The notes: generated by a model from the letters alone, not told the origin. DNA of 64,000 nt from Lentilactobacillus kosonis (GCF_003864335.1 NZ_BEXA01000005.1:1-64000); one strand, 5' to 3'. Shown: positions 38,213 to 48,172, counted from the stretch's first letter. Numbers and translations: made by a program.

Positions 38213-38611
38213 ATGACACAACAATTAGGCGAACACGATCTCGGAACATACGATTACGTTTCGGATGCATATAACAGCAACATGCGAATTTCAGAATACA
38301 AATTACCCAATTCTTTACCTGATGGTGATCAAACTGTATTCGATACTGACGTTATTAAGATGACCATGAATATTCAAAATCAACGGGTGGTTAAGGTAAC
38401 CATCATCACTCCTGAACCAACCTCTTCAACCTACATGCAAGTATTTGAAGGATTCGAATTCGGGTTAGATGCATTAGGTACGTGGATCAATACCTATCAT
38501 CGATCTACCTCGACTCATGGCAAGGCTTCTGACGTTGTTAATGGTATTCTCGCTAGCTATAACACCACTGAAGCAAATGTATTAACTGTTAGTTTAACTA
38601 GAGCTGATTAG
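38213..38611 (+). CDS. Hypothetical cytoplasmic protein
   Basis: A 132-residue acidic protein without membrane segments or signal peptide, starting at an ATG after AAAGGGGGA. Strand-rich middle (VVKVTIITPEP) and a helical end. No family recognised. A possible -10 TATAAT lies about 35 bases upstream. It stands alone, divergent from the EAL operon, and a perfect 24-base palindrome follows its stop. Confidence 0.6.
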   Translation: MTQQLGEHDLGTYDYVSDAYNSNMRISEYKLPNSLPDGDQTVFDTDVIKMTMNIQNQRVVKVTIITPEPTSSTYMQVFEGFEFGLDALGTWINTYHRSTSTHGKASDVVNGILASYNTTEANVLTVSLTRAD

Positions 38612-38640
38612 TATAACCAATAAGTTATATAATCAAGTTC

Positions 38641-38664
38641 TAATACATTGTGCACAATGTATTA
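38641..38664. repeat. Perfect 24-base palindrome
   Basis: Two 12-base arms, TAATACATTGTG and its exact complement, meet without a spacer. It could be a weak terminator for the gene before it (poor T tract) or a regulator site. Confidence 0.5.
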
Positions 38665-38754
38665 CTTTAACCGAATGCCTGAATTTTGCAAGATATATTT
38701 TGTAACTTAATAATTTGTAAATTAGTTGTCATTTATATTAGCCGTAGTTGCTGG

Positions 38755-38863
38755 TATAATTTTATGTTGTCATGATAACTTCAGATTGAATAGCAAAGAT
38801 TATTTTTAAATCATTTGATAGATGTCAGTGGCCCGGGCTTTGCCTGCGCGCTGACTTTTTTAT
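38755..38863 (+). ncRNA. Candidate small RNA or leader upstream of glpF
   Basis: An extended -10 (TGGTATAAT, ending 38760) starts a region of about 95 bases that ends in a GC-rich hairpin GTCAG...CTGAC (38824-38855) with six T. No convincing frame inside. The hairpin is much richer in GC than its surroundings. It may be a free small RNA or an attenuated glpF leader. This accounts for most of the 366-base gap. Confidence 0.4.
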
Positions 38864-38977
38864 TTCTAATATATTTTACTTACTGTATTTGCAATTTAAA
38901 TTTACTCAATTCTATTACCCGATTTAAATAATTTGCTGGTCATTCTGAAAAAAACAAATTAGAAAAGAGTGAAGACG

Positions 38978-39712
38978 ATGACGTACAGCCTACTCATTCG
39001 AGTAATTGCTGAATTTATTGGTACTGCCTTATTGGTGATTTTAGGTAATGGTTCCGTGGCCAATGTGGATTTAAAAGGCACTAAAGGAAACAACGGCGGT
39101 TGGATATTAATTGGACTTGGATATGGTGCTGGGGTTATGATTCCCGCCATGATGTTTGCCACAGTTTCTGGAGCCCAAATCAATCCAGCACTAACTTTGG
39201 CAATGGCCCTCAATGGGTTATTCCCATGGGGAGAGGTAGTTCCCTACATCCTAGCGCAACTTTTAGGCGCTATGCTCGGTCAATTGATCGTTGTCTGGAG
39301 CTACAAGCCCTACTATGATAAGACCGAAAATCCTCGAGCAATTCTAGGGACATTTTCAACCATTGATAATGCTGATTCTAATCGGGATGGTTTCATCAAC
39401 GAGTTTGTTGGTACCTTTATCCTGATTTTCGGTGCCTTAGCTATTACTCACGATATCGCATTTAAAGCCAATATTGGACTAGCTAACTTTACCCTTGGAT
39501 TCTTAGTAATGACTTTAGTTGTTTCTCTTGGTGGAGCTACCGGTCCAGCATTAAATCCAGCTAGAGATCTAGGTCCTCGAATCATCCATGCTCTCTATCC
39601 TTTGAAGAACAAAGGTGATTCAATGTGGCACTATGCCTGGGTTCCAGTTGTTGCCCCACTCATCGCCGGAGTGGCTGCTGTCTTTGTATTTAAATTTATC
39701 TTCATGAATTAA
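38978..39712 (+). CDS. glpF: Glycerol facilitator / aquaglyceroporin
   Basis: A 244-residue MIP channel with six membrane helices and both pore loops, INPALT and LNPARD; the Asp after the second NPA marks the glycerol-conducting subgroup. It passes glycerol, water and perhaps dihydroxyacetone or lactic acid. The ATG at 38978 is chosen; a GTG at 38969 is in frame with no better ribosome binding site. A candidate regulatory RNA lies upstream. Confidence 0.85.
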   Translation: MTYSLLIRVIAEFIGTALLVILGNGSVANVDLKGTKGNNGGWILIGLGYGAGVMIPAMMFATVSGAQINPALTLAMALNGLFPWGEVVPYILAQLLGAMLGQLIVVWSYKPYYDKTENPRAILGTFSTIDNADSNRDGFINEFVGTFILIFGALAITHDIAFKANIGLANFTLGFLVMTLVVSLGGATGPALNPARDLGPRIIHALYPLKNKGDSMWHYAWVPVVAPLIAGVAAVFVFKFIFMN

Positions 39713-39715
39713 CAA

Positions 39716-39752
39716 TAAAAAACTGATGCTTTAATCGCATCACGGTTTTTTA
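39716..39752 (+). terminator. Terminator of glpF
   Basis: GATGC / GCATC hairpin with longer A/T arms and T tract. Confidence 0.7.
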
Positions 39753-39766
39753 TATTTAGATTTTAA

Positions 39767-40951
39767 TTAATTTTTATAATTAATTGGCATTGTCACATCA
39801 AATTGACTGCCACGAATCACAAACGATTCTGAGTTACTCAATTCTGCAAAATACAGATGCACAAATCTTGGTCGATAAGTATCTGACTTACGGTTCAATA
39901 AAATGTGTAAATAGTAACTTCGCTTTGCATTTGGAGCTAGCTCTTCGCCCTGACCACTATCTATTACTGTCTTATCACTACTATTAATTTGCTTTTGGTC
40001 TGGTAACACGATTTGCTTTAACCCACCAACAATAATTGAATGACTAGAATTATTAGTTACCGTATATTGAGCTTTTAAATAAGTATAGGGGCCCGTAATT
40101 TCATTAGTATCAAAATCATTACCTGAGTTGAATCGTTGATCAGCATTCATTGGTTTATTAGTAGCAATCTTAACTAGATCGACCGTTGTACTAACCTGAC
40201 CAACACTTTGAGAGTGCTTAGTGGTGGTTGATAATCCTAATAAGGAAATTTTTCCATAATGATCACTGTAAAAATATTGACCAACTTTTCTGAGTGGTGC
40301 ATGGCCGACGTTATTAGGATCGCTAACATCTGCCACCGGCATCTCATCATCACTACCACTACTTACGGCTGATTCAGCCGTTCTGGTCATTAATGCCCCA
40401 TGTAATGAGTGATTAATCATCGTGAAGCCAATCAACATTGCGACAATTAAAAAGCACAGATTGGCAATTAATATTAACCACCATGATTTATTCGTAGTTA
40501 TCCAATCATTATTTTTGTATTTCGTGCGTCGACTCATATCATCAGAATTTTTAGTCGTTTCGATTTCTTGGATGTATCTATCCTCATCGTCAGGAAGCGG
40601 TTGAGTATAAAGATCCCCAATTAAAATTCCCAAACTGAAAATAACAGCCATGATTCCCCATAGCTTTAGGTCAGGGAAATTTTTATTAGCATCAACCATT
40701 GATGAAACTAGTGCTAATCCTGTAAACAATGCTGGCACCCATTTAATTAGTCGTTGCTGTATATTTCTAAAAATAATTTCACTCAAACCAGCTAATGCGA
40801 TTAACAAGGAAAAGTAAAAGCCGAATAAATTACCCTCACTGCCAGTAGAATTAGCAAATGATAACGTCGCATTAACTAACGACGACTGATATGAAATTAC
40901 CAATGCCAATATTACAAAGATAATTCCAACAACTAGTTTAACTTTTTTCAA
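39767..40951 (-). CDS. Membrane protein with extracellular Ig-like (DUF4352-type) domain
   Basis: A 394-residue protein. Four N-terminal membrane helices, a charged cytoplasmic loop, another helix near residue 165, then an external beta-rich domain with YLKAQYTVTNNSSHSI, as in DUF4352 proteins that carry an immunoglobulin-like fold. The TTG at 40951 follows AGGGGGT; upstream codons in the frame are not supported by a ribosome binding site. Function unknown, perhaps envelope sensing. Confidence 0.6.
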   Translation of the reverse strand: MKKVKLVVGIIFVILALVISYQSSLVNATLSFANSTGSEGNLFGFYFSLLIALAGLSEIIFRNIQQRLIKWVPALFTGLALVSSMVDANKNFPDLKLWGIMAVIFSLGILIGDLYTQPLPDDEDRYIQEIETTKNSDDMSRRTKYKNNDWITTNKSWWLILIANLCFLIVAMLIGFTMINHSLHGALMTRTAESAVSSGSDDEMPVADVSDPNNVGHAPLRKVGQYFYSDHYGKISLLGLSTTTKHSQSVGQVSTTVDLVKIATNKPMNADQRFNSGNDFDTNEITGPYTYLKAQYTVTNNSSHSIIVGGLKQIVLPDQKQINSSDKTVIDSGQGEELAPNAKRSYYLHILLNRKSDTYRPRFVHLYFAELSNSESFVIRGSQFDVTMPINYKN

Positions 40952-41092
40952 ATTTTTACCCCCTAGTGACAGAAATAATGATATCACAAGCGGGAATGAT
41001 GTTTTGACATCCGAATAGAAATTTAACCTTTTCTGAAAATATTCCATCATCATAATTATTTCAATCAAATTTATCTTGTCAGTAAATTATAG

Positions 41093-41146
41093 TTGACATT
41101 CTTATGAATAGTCTTTATATTTAAATAGTAATTATTACTATTTAAA
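41093..41146 (+). promoter_or_regulatory. Promoter with Zur/Fur-like operator
   Basis: TTGACA (41093-41098), 17 bases, TATATT (41116-41121). From 41120 to 41146 is a perfect 13-1-13 palindrome whose core GTAATTATTAC equals the core of the Bacillus Zur consensus (GTAATNATTAC). It covers the -10 and transcription start, the usual place for metal-dependent repression. Confidence 0.75.
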
Positions 41147-41159
41147 CGGAGGCGTCAAT

Positions 41160-41276
41160 ATGGAAAAATTAGATTTAGCTTCTTCATATCGCAAATTAAA
41201 GAGCCCCAATATCAAAACTCGTAAGCGAGCTTTAAAGGCGCTTCATGATGTTAAACGGCAAAAGGGAACTAAATAG
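41160..41276 (+). CDS. 38-residue basic protein, putative metal homeostasis
   Basis: A very short frame with GGAGG seven bases before its ATG and a terminator directly after its stop. About one third of residues are Lys or Arg (RKLKSPNIKTRKRALKAL). It resembles the tiny lactobacillar proteins annotated as putative metal homeostasis proteins. The Zur-like operator over its promoter independently supports control by a metal ion, most likely zinc. Similar size and charge to some ribosome-associated proteins, so a ribosomal role cannot be excluded. Confidence 0.75.
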   Translation: MEKLDLASSYRKLKSPNIKTRKRALKALHDVKRQKGTK

Positions 41277-41280
41277 ACGC

Positions 41281-41330
41281 AAAACCGCTTAAGACTTCGG
41301 TAAACTATCGACACTTTAAGCGGTTTTTAT
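41281..41330 (+). terminator. Terminator of the 38-residue protein gene
   Basis: AAAACCGCTTAA / TTAAGCGGTTTTT long hairpin. Confidence 0.8.
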
Positions 41331-41471
41331 TATTTTCAGCTAATTAGTTTAGCCGCAATCCATGCTATAAGTCCAGTTGGATTACGACTAATCATACATA
41401 ATTTATAAACCCTCTCAATAAATAAAAAACACTGCTCACTAGTCCTTTAGTGGCAGCGTTTCGATAATTAA

Positions 41472-41830
41472 TTATTGCAATTTAGCCAATGCCTTTGTTG
41501 GCACATCATTTTTATTAACCTTTTCCCATGAAATAACTTGGCTTCGCTTTTCATTGTAACTAACTTTAAGATAAGCTCCCATTTTGAGCGGCCTAGTAAT
41601 CGGGCCACTTGTGAATTTCAATCTAAGCTTACCTCCATTTGATCATAACCAGCTTGATCATATTTATACTGCTTGTATGAATCGCCAATCCTTTCGCCTT
41701 TAGTAGTAATTTGGGTATAGTACGGGATACCACCATAGTTGCGCAAGTACCAGCCATAGCCGGCAGCAAACAACCCCACAAAAATAATTACTACAATAAT
41801 TAGGCTAATAATTACATTACGTCGTTTCAT
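41472..41830 (-). CDS. YxeA-family (DUF1093) exported protein (frameshifted)
   Basis: 119 residues after adding one A near 41636 (GATCAAATGG). One N-terminal membrane helix or signal, then the OB-like YxeA fold: YYTQITTKGERIG, KLRLKFTSGPITRPLKMGAYLKVSY. ATG behind GGAGGAGA. In Firmicutes these proteins occur with peptide-efflux or stress systems. Sits just behind the YdcF-like gene. Confidence 0.75.
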
Positions 41831-41867
41831 GTTCTCCTCCATTATTAACGAATTAAGAATAACGAGG

Positions 41868-42875
41868 CTACGAGTGCCCAAATATCACAATGCCAATTGT
41901 CATCTTTCGATAAATTGATAGAATGGCAATGTATTCTCGTAGCATTGCACTTGGTAAGAAGTAAAACGAGGTTGGCGCACCAACTCCTTGAGCATTCAAT
42001 CCGGCTCGTTTAGCATAGATTGCTCCTCGCAGAACGTGGTAGTTATTGGTAGAAAAGACAATTTTAGGTTCACCAGTCTCGCCACGTGATTTCCAATCCG
42101 CTTCAATTTTCTGCTTTGAAAATAACATATTTTCATATGTTGAAGTAGATTTATCCTCCAATATAATACTTTCTTCAGGAATGGACTGGCCTTTTAGATA
42201 CTTAGCCATAACATAAGCTTCGGAGTATGGTTCATCGGGGCCCTGACCGCCACTAGGAATCATAAATGCGTGTTTAGCCGCAAAACTCCTAAAATACTGA
42301 ATTGCCCGATCTAATCTACTTTTTAGCAGAGGTGAAACTTCATCAGACCTAACTCCGGCCCCTAGCGTAATTACGTAATCAGCTGGGTACTTAACCGGAA
42401 ACATCTGATACATAAATGAATAGAAGAGATACCCCACAAAAACAAATGTTAGTGAAATATCCACCATTAGTACCCAAAATATAATAGCAATAATGGCAGC
42501 TGGCCAATCGCTCGCATACCTCAATGCTAAGTAACCAAGTAGCACAATTAAGATCAAGTTCACACCAAAAATTAATGATAGTTTAGCGGTTAAACTCTTA
42601 CCTTCCTTAACCTCCATCACCCGACTGTTAGCAATCAACGCAGCCCCAGCCAGAATTGGAAAGCCGATCAATCCAAATAAAATAAATAACACAACTGCTT
42701 CGGTGCTTTCCGGTACCATCCCCACAATCGCATTTGATAAACTAATTACTCCTGATAATAATAAAATTATCAATCCGGCAAAGAAAGTTAACCCAGCAAA
42801 AAAGTTTCTGCGATCCTTTCGCAATCTCAATCCTGCTAATATTGCCAGAATCGCTCCAAAGATTATCAGTGTCAT
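41868..42875 (-). CDS. YdcF/SanA-like DUF218 membrane protein
   Basis: An intact 335-residue protein. Five or six N-terminal membrane helices are followed by a DUF218 domain (ADYVITLGAGVRSDEVSPLLKSRL in two parts, SGGQGPDEPYSEA, STSTYENMLFSK, FSTNNYHVLRG). Family members take part in envelope or vancomycin-related functions, with SAM-binding reported for YdcF. ATG after AAGGTGG. Confidence 0.8.
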   Translation of the reverse strand: MTLIIFGAILAILAGLRLRKDRRNFFAGLTFFAGLIILLLSGVISLSNAIVGMVPESTEAVVLFILFGLIGFPILAGAALIANSRVMEVKEGKSLTAKLSLIFGVNLILIVLLGYLALRYASDWPAAIIAIIFWVLMVDISLTFVFVGYLFYSFMYQMFPVKYPADYVITLGAGVRSDEVSPLLKSRLDRAIQYFRSFAAKHAFMIPSGGQGPDEPYSEAYVMAKYLKGQSIPEESIILEDKSTSTYENMLFSKQKIEADWKSRGETGEPKIVFSTNNYHVLRGAIYAKRAGLNAQGVGAPTSFYFLPSAMLREYIAILSIYRKMTIGIVIFGHS

Positions 42876-43121
42876 AACATACCACCTTAATATATTGTTT
42901 AACTTAATTTTACATTGTGGTTCATAAAAAAGGAAATTTAGCCAATTTAAATCAACAAATTTAAATGCGTAATTATTTTTGAATCCTTTAAATTAGTTTT
43001 TAATTTTCAAAATATCCTTACAAATTTATCTATAACCATTGATAGTATTGCCATTCTGGTTTACCGTAATTACTGATGCAATTAATCATAATTGTTACAA
43101 ATATTTTGTTGGAGGATCAAT

Positions 43122-44048
43122 ATGCATACGAAAAGAATGCTTCACGTGTGTCTTACGTTTCTAGGCACGCTAATTTTCGCACTTTCAGTCACCGCCCAGG
43201 TTCACCCCAAGGCCGCTTCGACTATCATTCCTGATATTTCTGAATGGCAGGGAAAATTGACAAGCACAAAGGTCGCCAATCTAAAGAATCAAGTCTCATT
43301 TATAATTAACCGACGTCAGTATGGGGCTAACTACCAGGATAAGTATGCAACTAGCAATACTAATCTGTACGTAAAATACGGGGTTCCCTTTGGCGAATAC
43401 GACTACGCCACTTTTAACAGTACTAGTAGTGCTAAAAATGAGGCCAGAACGTTCTACGCCAATTCAAATAAGAATGCCAAATTCTATGTCCTTGATTTTG
43501 AAGAAAATGACGTTAGTTCAGGAACCCCCAATGCTGCAGTTAAAGCTTGGTACAATCAAATGCGCGCCCTAACGAATAAAAAGCTGATTTTTTATTCTTA
43601 TCAGTCATTTGCAACCAACTATGCTAATTCAGCTCGACAAACCTTTGACGCTCAATGGATCGCTAACTATTCGTCTCGCCCAACCATTGCCACCGATTTA
43701 TGGCAATACTCTAACAAAACATATGTCCCTGCCCTAAAAGAATCAATCGATGTCAGCACTATTCTTAATTCAAGCAAACCTATCTCTTGGTGGGTTGGAA
43801 GTACTGAACTCCACACTACCCCAGTGACTGCTGGATATTATCAAACGTCCTTGCCAAAAGTAACCACCACCAAAGCAGTTTACTTATACAACTCTCCAAC
43901 CTTCACCACCGCAAATCGCGGAACTAAAGTCGCCATTGGCACGGATATTACAATCAGCAGTATTCGACAACGCTCAACAGGATCATACTACTTTGTGACA
44001 TCTAACGGCCAATACATTACCGCCAACAAAGCATACGTTGCGGGTTAA
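43122..44048 (+). CDS. Secreted GH25 lysozyme
   Basis: A 308-residue exported muramidase. Signal peptide (to about residue 30), then the GH25 barrel: catalytic Asp in IPDISEWQG, the D-x-E pair in YVLDFEEND, and DLWQYSN near its end. The C-terminal 80 residues form a bacterial SH3-like wall-binding module (VYLYNSPTF...GSYYFVTSNGQYI). ATG after GGAGG. Cuts the glycan backbone of peptidoglycan; likely a housekeeping autolysin since no phage genes are near. Confidence 0.85.
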   Translation: MHTKRMLHVCLTFLGTLIFALSVTAQVHPKAASTIIPDISEWQGKLTSTKVANLKNQVSFIINRRQYGANYQDKYATSNTNLYVKYGVPFGEYDYATFNSTSSAKNEARTFYANSNKNAKFYVLDFEENDVSSGTPNAAVKAWYNQMRALTNKKLIFYSYQSFATNYANSARQTFDAQWIANYSSRPTIATDLWQYSNKTYVPALKESIDVSTILNSSKPISWWVGSTELHTTPVTAGYYQTSLPKVTTTKAVYLYNSPTFTTANRGTKVAIGTDITISSIRQRSTGSYYFVTSNGQYITANKAYVAG

Positions 44049-44060
44049 CGGAGGATTATA

Positions 44061-44822
44061 ATGAAATTATCAAAAATTACAGTTGTTGCTACTCTTGCTT
44101 TAATTTTAACCGGTTGTTCAACTAACCAAAGTAAACCATCAAAAAGTTATCAAAATGAATCCAAAGCTGAACTAAATTCCAAGGCACCTAGCAAAACCTT
44201 AAAAACTACCAATCATTTCACATCACTTACTAAGCAGATCGATAGTAAGTTCAACCATATGTTGTTACCTCAACTTAGTGGCATGCCCACAAATCAAATT
44301 GTTAATGCTAAGGCTACGGGGACCGCAAAGCACGTTAAAATTGCCTATTCATTAGATAAAAATAACCTACCATTAAACTCACCTAAACTATCTAATAAGA
44401 TTTACGCAACTTTGACTAAAACAACATATGGTACCTCAACTGCTGCCAAACAGGCAATCAGTTTTCAACCTGCCAGTTCAATCAGTGGACTACCAAAAAT
44501 AAATCTTGGTCATTCAATTACTGGTCGGACTCAATCAGGTGCCGGTCAAGAATACATTTCTTGGAATGAAGGACGTTGGTCAGTCTCCGTTCACGGTAGT
44601 CGGGTTAATAATAATAACCCTAAAGGAACCGCTGTGGCTGCGGTTAACATGTTTGAAAAGTATTCTTTACCCGTTCCAGAAACAGTTGGTACGGTAGCCT
44701 TATTCGCTGGAGACTCGACTAATTTAAGTCAGACCATTACCTTCCAAAAGGGGAATCAAGTGTATACACTTAAAGCCAATACGGTTGGAACTGCTATTAA
44801 GATGGCAGCTAGTATGAAATAG
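44061..44822 (+). CDS. Lipoprotein of unknown function
   Basis: A 253-residue predicted lipoprotein: signal peptide with lipobox LTGCS (Cys19), a Ser/Lys-rich linker, and a folded domain with no recognised motif. ATG after GGAGG. Twelve bases behind the GH25 gene and ended by a terminator, so it probably works with cell-wall turnover. Confidence 0.7.
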   Translation: MKLSKITVVATLALILTGCSTNQSKPSKSYQNESKAELNSKAPSKTLKTTNHFTSLTKQIDSKFNHMLLPQLSGMPTNQIVNAKATGTAKHVKIAYSLDKNNLPLNSPKLSNKIYATLTKTTYGTSTAAKQAISFQPASSISGLPKINLGHSITGRTQSGAGQEYISWNEGRWSVSVHGSRVNNNNPKGTAVAAVNMFEKYSLPVPETVGTVALFAGDSTNLSQTITFQKGNQVYTLKANTVGTAIKMAASMK

Positions 44823-44834
44823 TTCCTTTAATTA

Positions 44835-44869
44835 ACCTGCATCCAATATAACTGGATACAGGTTTTTTA
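44835..44869 (+). terminator. Terminator
   Basis: AACCTGCATCCA / TGGATACAGGTT hairpin with six T. Confidence 0.75.
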
Positions 44870-44947
44870 GAATTGAATTAATTTTCTAAAATATCCTTGA
44901 ACTGGTAGCGATTTCCATGGAATAATAACTTCCTCGAGGTGTAAAAG

Positions 44948-45181
44948 ATGATATATGTTAGCGTTATAATTTTAATAATCTTGCTATATATTGTGCTAAT
45001 TGGATTAGCTACCTATATCCAACTTAAGCGCCATAAAATTCGCAATGATAATAGCAAGAAGCAGCCTTTTGTGTTTTCAGATAACCACCGGATTGATTTA
45101 GAGTCAGCCACTACCTTTAAAGCTGTATTTTGGGAGAACTTCAAATCCCACTTAAAGTCACCGCTATCATTATTCAGATAG
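44948..45181 (+). CDS. Small single-TM protein
   Basis: A 77-residue protein with one N-terminal membrane helix (residues 3-27) and a basic cytoplasmic tail. GAGGTG precedes the ATG. No family recognised. Confidence 0.55.
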   Translation: MIYVSVIILIILLYIVLIGLATYIQLKRHKIRNDNSKKQPFVFSDNHRIDLESATTFKAVFWENFKSHLKSPLSLFR

Positions 45182-45188
45182 CTCAATA

Positions 45189-45237
45189 GATGTTCTCGCA
45201 ATCCTAATTCACGACTGGTTGCAAGAACATCTTTTTA
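45189..45237 (+). terminator. Terminator
   Basis: AGATGTTCTCGCAA / TTGCAAGAACATCT hairpin with T tract. Confidence 0.8.
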
Positions 45238-45348
45238 TTCCCAATGAATTTCTTAATCGCATTGTTCTGACTCTGTAATCTTATAGTAATTAACTTCCGT
45301 TACAATTGGCACTTGTAATTATTTAAAGTAGAGGATATTTAATCAAAC

Positions 45349-45731
45349 ATGAATTTTAAAAAAGGCATCATTTTGTTAACCATCATCTTCAGTATCAACA
45401 TTGGTACCGTGATGGCCCCCATATTCACTAACTCAGTCACCACTGCCCAAGCGAAAAAGAAAAGCCCCCGTGGCAAAGCTTATGTTACGAAACACCAATT
45501 CAGATTTCGAGGCGTGGTTAAGTACCATGGTAAAAAGTGGACTTACTATTCTGGTAGTCGATTCGCTGATGGAACGCGAAATCATGGTGGCTATGACAAA
45601 ACGGTTATGTAATTGTTTCTGCTCCTCGTTCATACAAATTCGGGACTAAAATCAAAACTCCACTTGGTTGGGGCGTAGTCCATGACCGTGGTACTGCTAT
45701 GACTAGGTATCATTTTGATGTCGTTATTTAA
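45349..45731 (+). CDS. Small secreted 3D-domain-like protein (frameshifted)
   Basis: 127 residues after adding one A near 45602 (GACAAAACGG). Signal peptide, then a compact domain whose C-terminus, GTKIKTPLGWGVVHDRGTAM then HFDVVI, follows the pattern of 3D domains (conserved Asp residues of a double-psi barrel, as in resuscitation-factor-like and MltA-like muralytic enzymes). It may act on peptidoglycan; the match is by pattern only. Confidence 0.6.
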
Positions 45732-45746
45732 TATCTAAATCCAATA

Positions 45747-45789
45747 TAAAAAGAGCGTCACTGAGTAAATTATCAGTGACGCTTCTTTT
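45747..45789. terminator. Bidirectional terminator
   Basis: AGAGCGTCACTGA / TCAGTGACGCTTCT hairpin between convergent genes. Confidence 0.8.
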
Positions 45790-46788
45790 AATTTAACCGA
45801 TTTGTTTTAATTTTTTCACCAGGTTCAGTGGTAACTAATTCTAAATTGAAGCCTTCAATTTCATAATCACCAAAATTAGACGGAATAATAAAATGATCAC
45901 CCTTATTCAGCCTCGAATTATGACCATCCTTAATAAATTCACCTGAACCATCCACCACTGATACTAATGTGAATGAATCTTTTGGCTGTGTTCTTGAAAT
46001 AGTTTTTCCTGATTTCAATCTTAGCCGAGTAATAATAAAGTCTGGCGAATCAATTAACTGCGTCTGCTGGAAATTATCTTCTTCAGCTGTTTCTGACTTA
46101 ATAACCGGTTCTGTAAAAGGAACTGTTGTGACATCCATGGCCTTATCCAAATCCAAAGACCGTTTCTGACCCGTAGTTTGCTCGATTCGATTAAAGTCAT
46201 ATAGTCGATAAGTTGTGTCAGAACTCCGTTGAGGTTCCAATACGACCACTCCAGCTCCTAGTGCATGAATTGTGCCTGATGGTACATAAATAAAGTCCCC
46301 TGGTTTGACAGCCTTGCGTTTAAGTAGCTTTTGCCAATTTCCAGTCTGAACCATCTTGCGTAATTCGGACTTAGTTTGCGCCGTGTGGCCATAATAAACG
46401 CTTGCTTCGGGCGTGGCTGATAATACATACCAACACTCAGTCTTGCCAAGTTCCGTTGGTCCTTCATGTTCCTTAGCATAGGCATCGTTTGGATGAACCT
46501 GAATTGATAGATCAGCATGTGCGTCCAAATTTTCACCATTAACGGAAATGGTTTCGCAGTATCCATATCTGCAAATAGCTCTGGATGATTTCGCCACACA
46601 TCAATGAGCTTAACTCCAGCAAATTCCCCGTTGCCTATCGTCGTTAATCCATTTTTGTGTGCACTGATTCCCCAAGCTTCACCTGTTTTGGGTGACGGGA
46701 TATCATATCCAAATTGCTTTTGTAGCTGATCACCGCCCCAAATTTTTTCATGCAATACTGGTACCATAAACAGTGGTTCATTCATCAT
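45788..46788 (-). CDS. manA: Mannose-6-phosphate isomerase, class I (frameshifted)
   Basis: About 333 residues after adding one A near 46526 (GTGAAAATTTGG). Cupin-type zinc enzyme: WGISAHKNG, the metal-binding SIQVHPND, GKTECWY and PSGTIHALG are intact. It interconverts mannose 6-phosphate and fructose 6-phosphate. Last gene of the fructose operon with pgi, the permease-like gene and fructokinase. AGGGGA precedes the ATG. Confidence 0.9.
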
Positions 46789-46802
46789 TCAACATCCCCT
46801 AA

Positions 46803-48148
46803 TTAAAGTCTTTGGTTTAACTCCTTGCCAAGTTCCTCAAACCCAGGCTTTCCAAGCAAAGCAAACATATTGGTCTTGTATGCTTCAACTCCTGGTTGAT
46901 TAAACGGATTAATTCCATTCAAGTAACCAGAAATCGATACTGAAATTTCAAAGAAATAGATTAGGTATCCCAGCGTATATGCTGACTGATCAGGAATATG
47001 AACGCTCATATTTGGTACGTTACCGTCAGTGTGAGCTAAAGTTACCCCTTCAAAGGCCTTGGTATTGGCAAAGTCCATTGTCTTACCTTCCAAATACTGC
47101 AAGCCGTCAAGATTTTCAGTCTCTTGAGGAATATCCATATCATGATTTGGTTGATCAACCTTAACGACGGTCTCCATCAAATTCCGTAATCCTTCTTGGA
47201 TATATTGACCTAGTGAGTGTAAATCAGTTGAAAAGTTAGCCGATGATGGATAAATGCCCTTTGATCCTTGCCTTCTGATTCACCCATTAATTGTTTCCAC
47301 CATTCAGATAGATACATCATGTTAGGTTCATAATTTTCAAGCAGCTCAGTTGTATAGCCCTTGCGATACAAAATATTCCGATATGCTGCGTACTGATAAG
47401 CTTCATTTTTAGTTAAATCAGAATTGGTATATTCAGTTGCCGCATCAGCTGCTCCCTTCATTAAGTCATCAATATTGGCTCCAGAGACCGCGATTGGTAA
47501 TAAACCAACTGGGGTCAAGACTGAGTAACGGCCACCAACTCCATCCGGAATTACAAATGATTCATATCCATGAGCATCTGCTTCTTGTCTTAAAGCTCCC
47601 CGTTGCTTATCAGTCGTGGCGTAGATTCGTTCACTAGCTCCATCTTCGCCATACTTGGCAATCAACTTTTCTTTAAAGATTCTAAAAGCAATCGATGGCT
47701 CAGTGGTCGTTCCTGACTTAGAAATCACATTAACTGAAAAATCTCGATTACCGATCAAGTTAATTAGATCATACACATAAGACGAACTAAGTGAGTTACC
47801 AACAAAGAAAACTTGTGGAAATACACGCTGATCGTCCGGCACATAATTAAAGAAAGCATCATGCAAAAAATCAATTGCCATTTTAGCCCCCAAATACGAA
47901 CCGCCAATTCCGATGACTACTAATACCTTAGAGTCTGACTGGATTTTCTTAGCTGCTGCCTTAATACGGTTAAACTCATCCTTATCAAAATCCTTAGGTA
48001 AGGTTAACCAATCCCGAAAATCGCTACCAGCACCAGTACCTTGGCGCAATTCTGTATCTGCTGCTGTTACCATTGCTTGCATTTCGCCTAATTCATTGTC
48101 ATGAACGAATTTAGATAATTTTGAACTGTCAAATTTAATATGAGCCAC
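46803..48148 (-). CDS. pgi: Glucose-6-phosphate isomerase (frameshifted)
   Basis: 448 residues after adding one A near 47262 (GATCAAAGGGC), the normal length in lactobacilli. Signatures: [37 protein letters not shown], and [14 protein letters not shown] near the C-terminus. Converts fructose 6-phosphate to glucose 6-phosphate, needed to feed fructose into the phosphoketolase pathway of heterofermenters. Confidence 0.93.
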
Positions 48149-48172
48149 TGTTTATCTCTCCCCGTTTATTTT

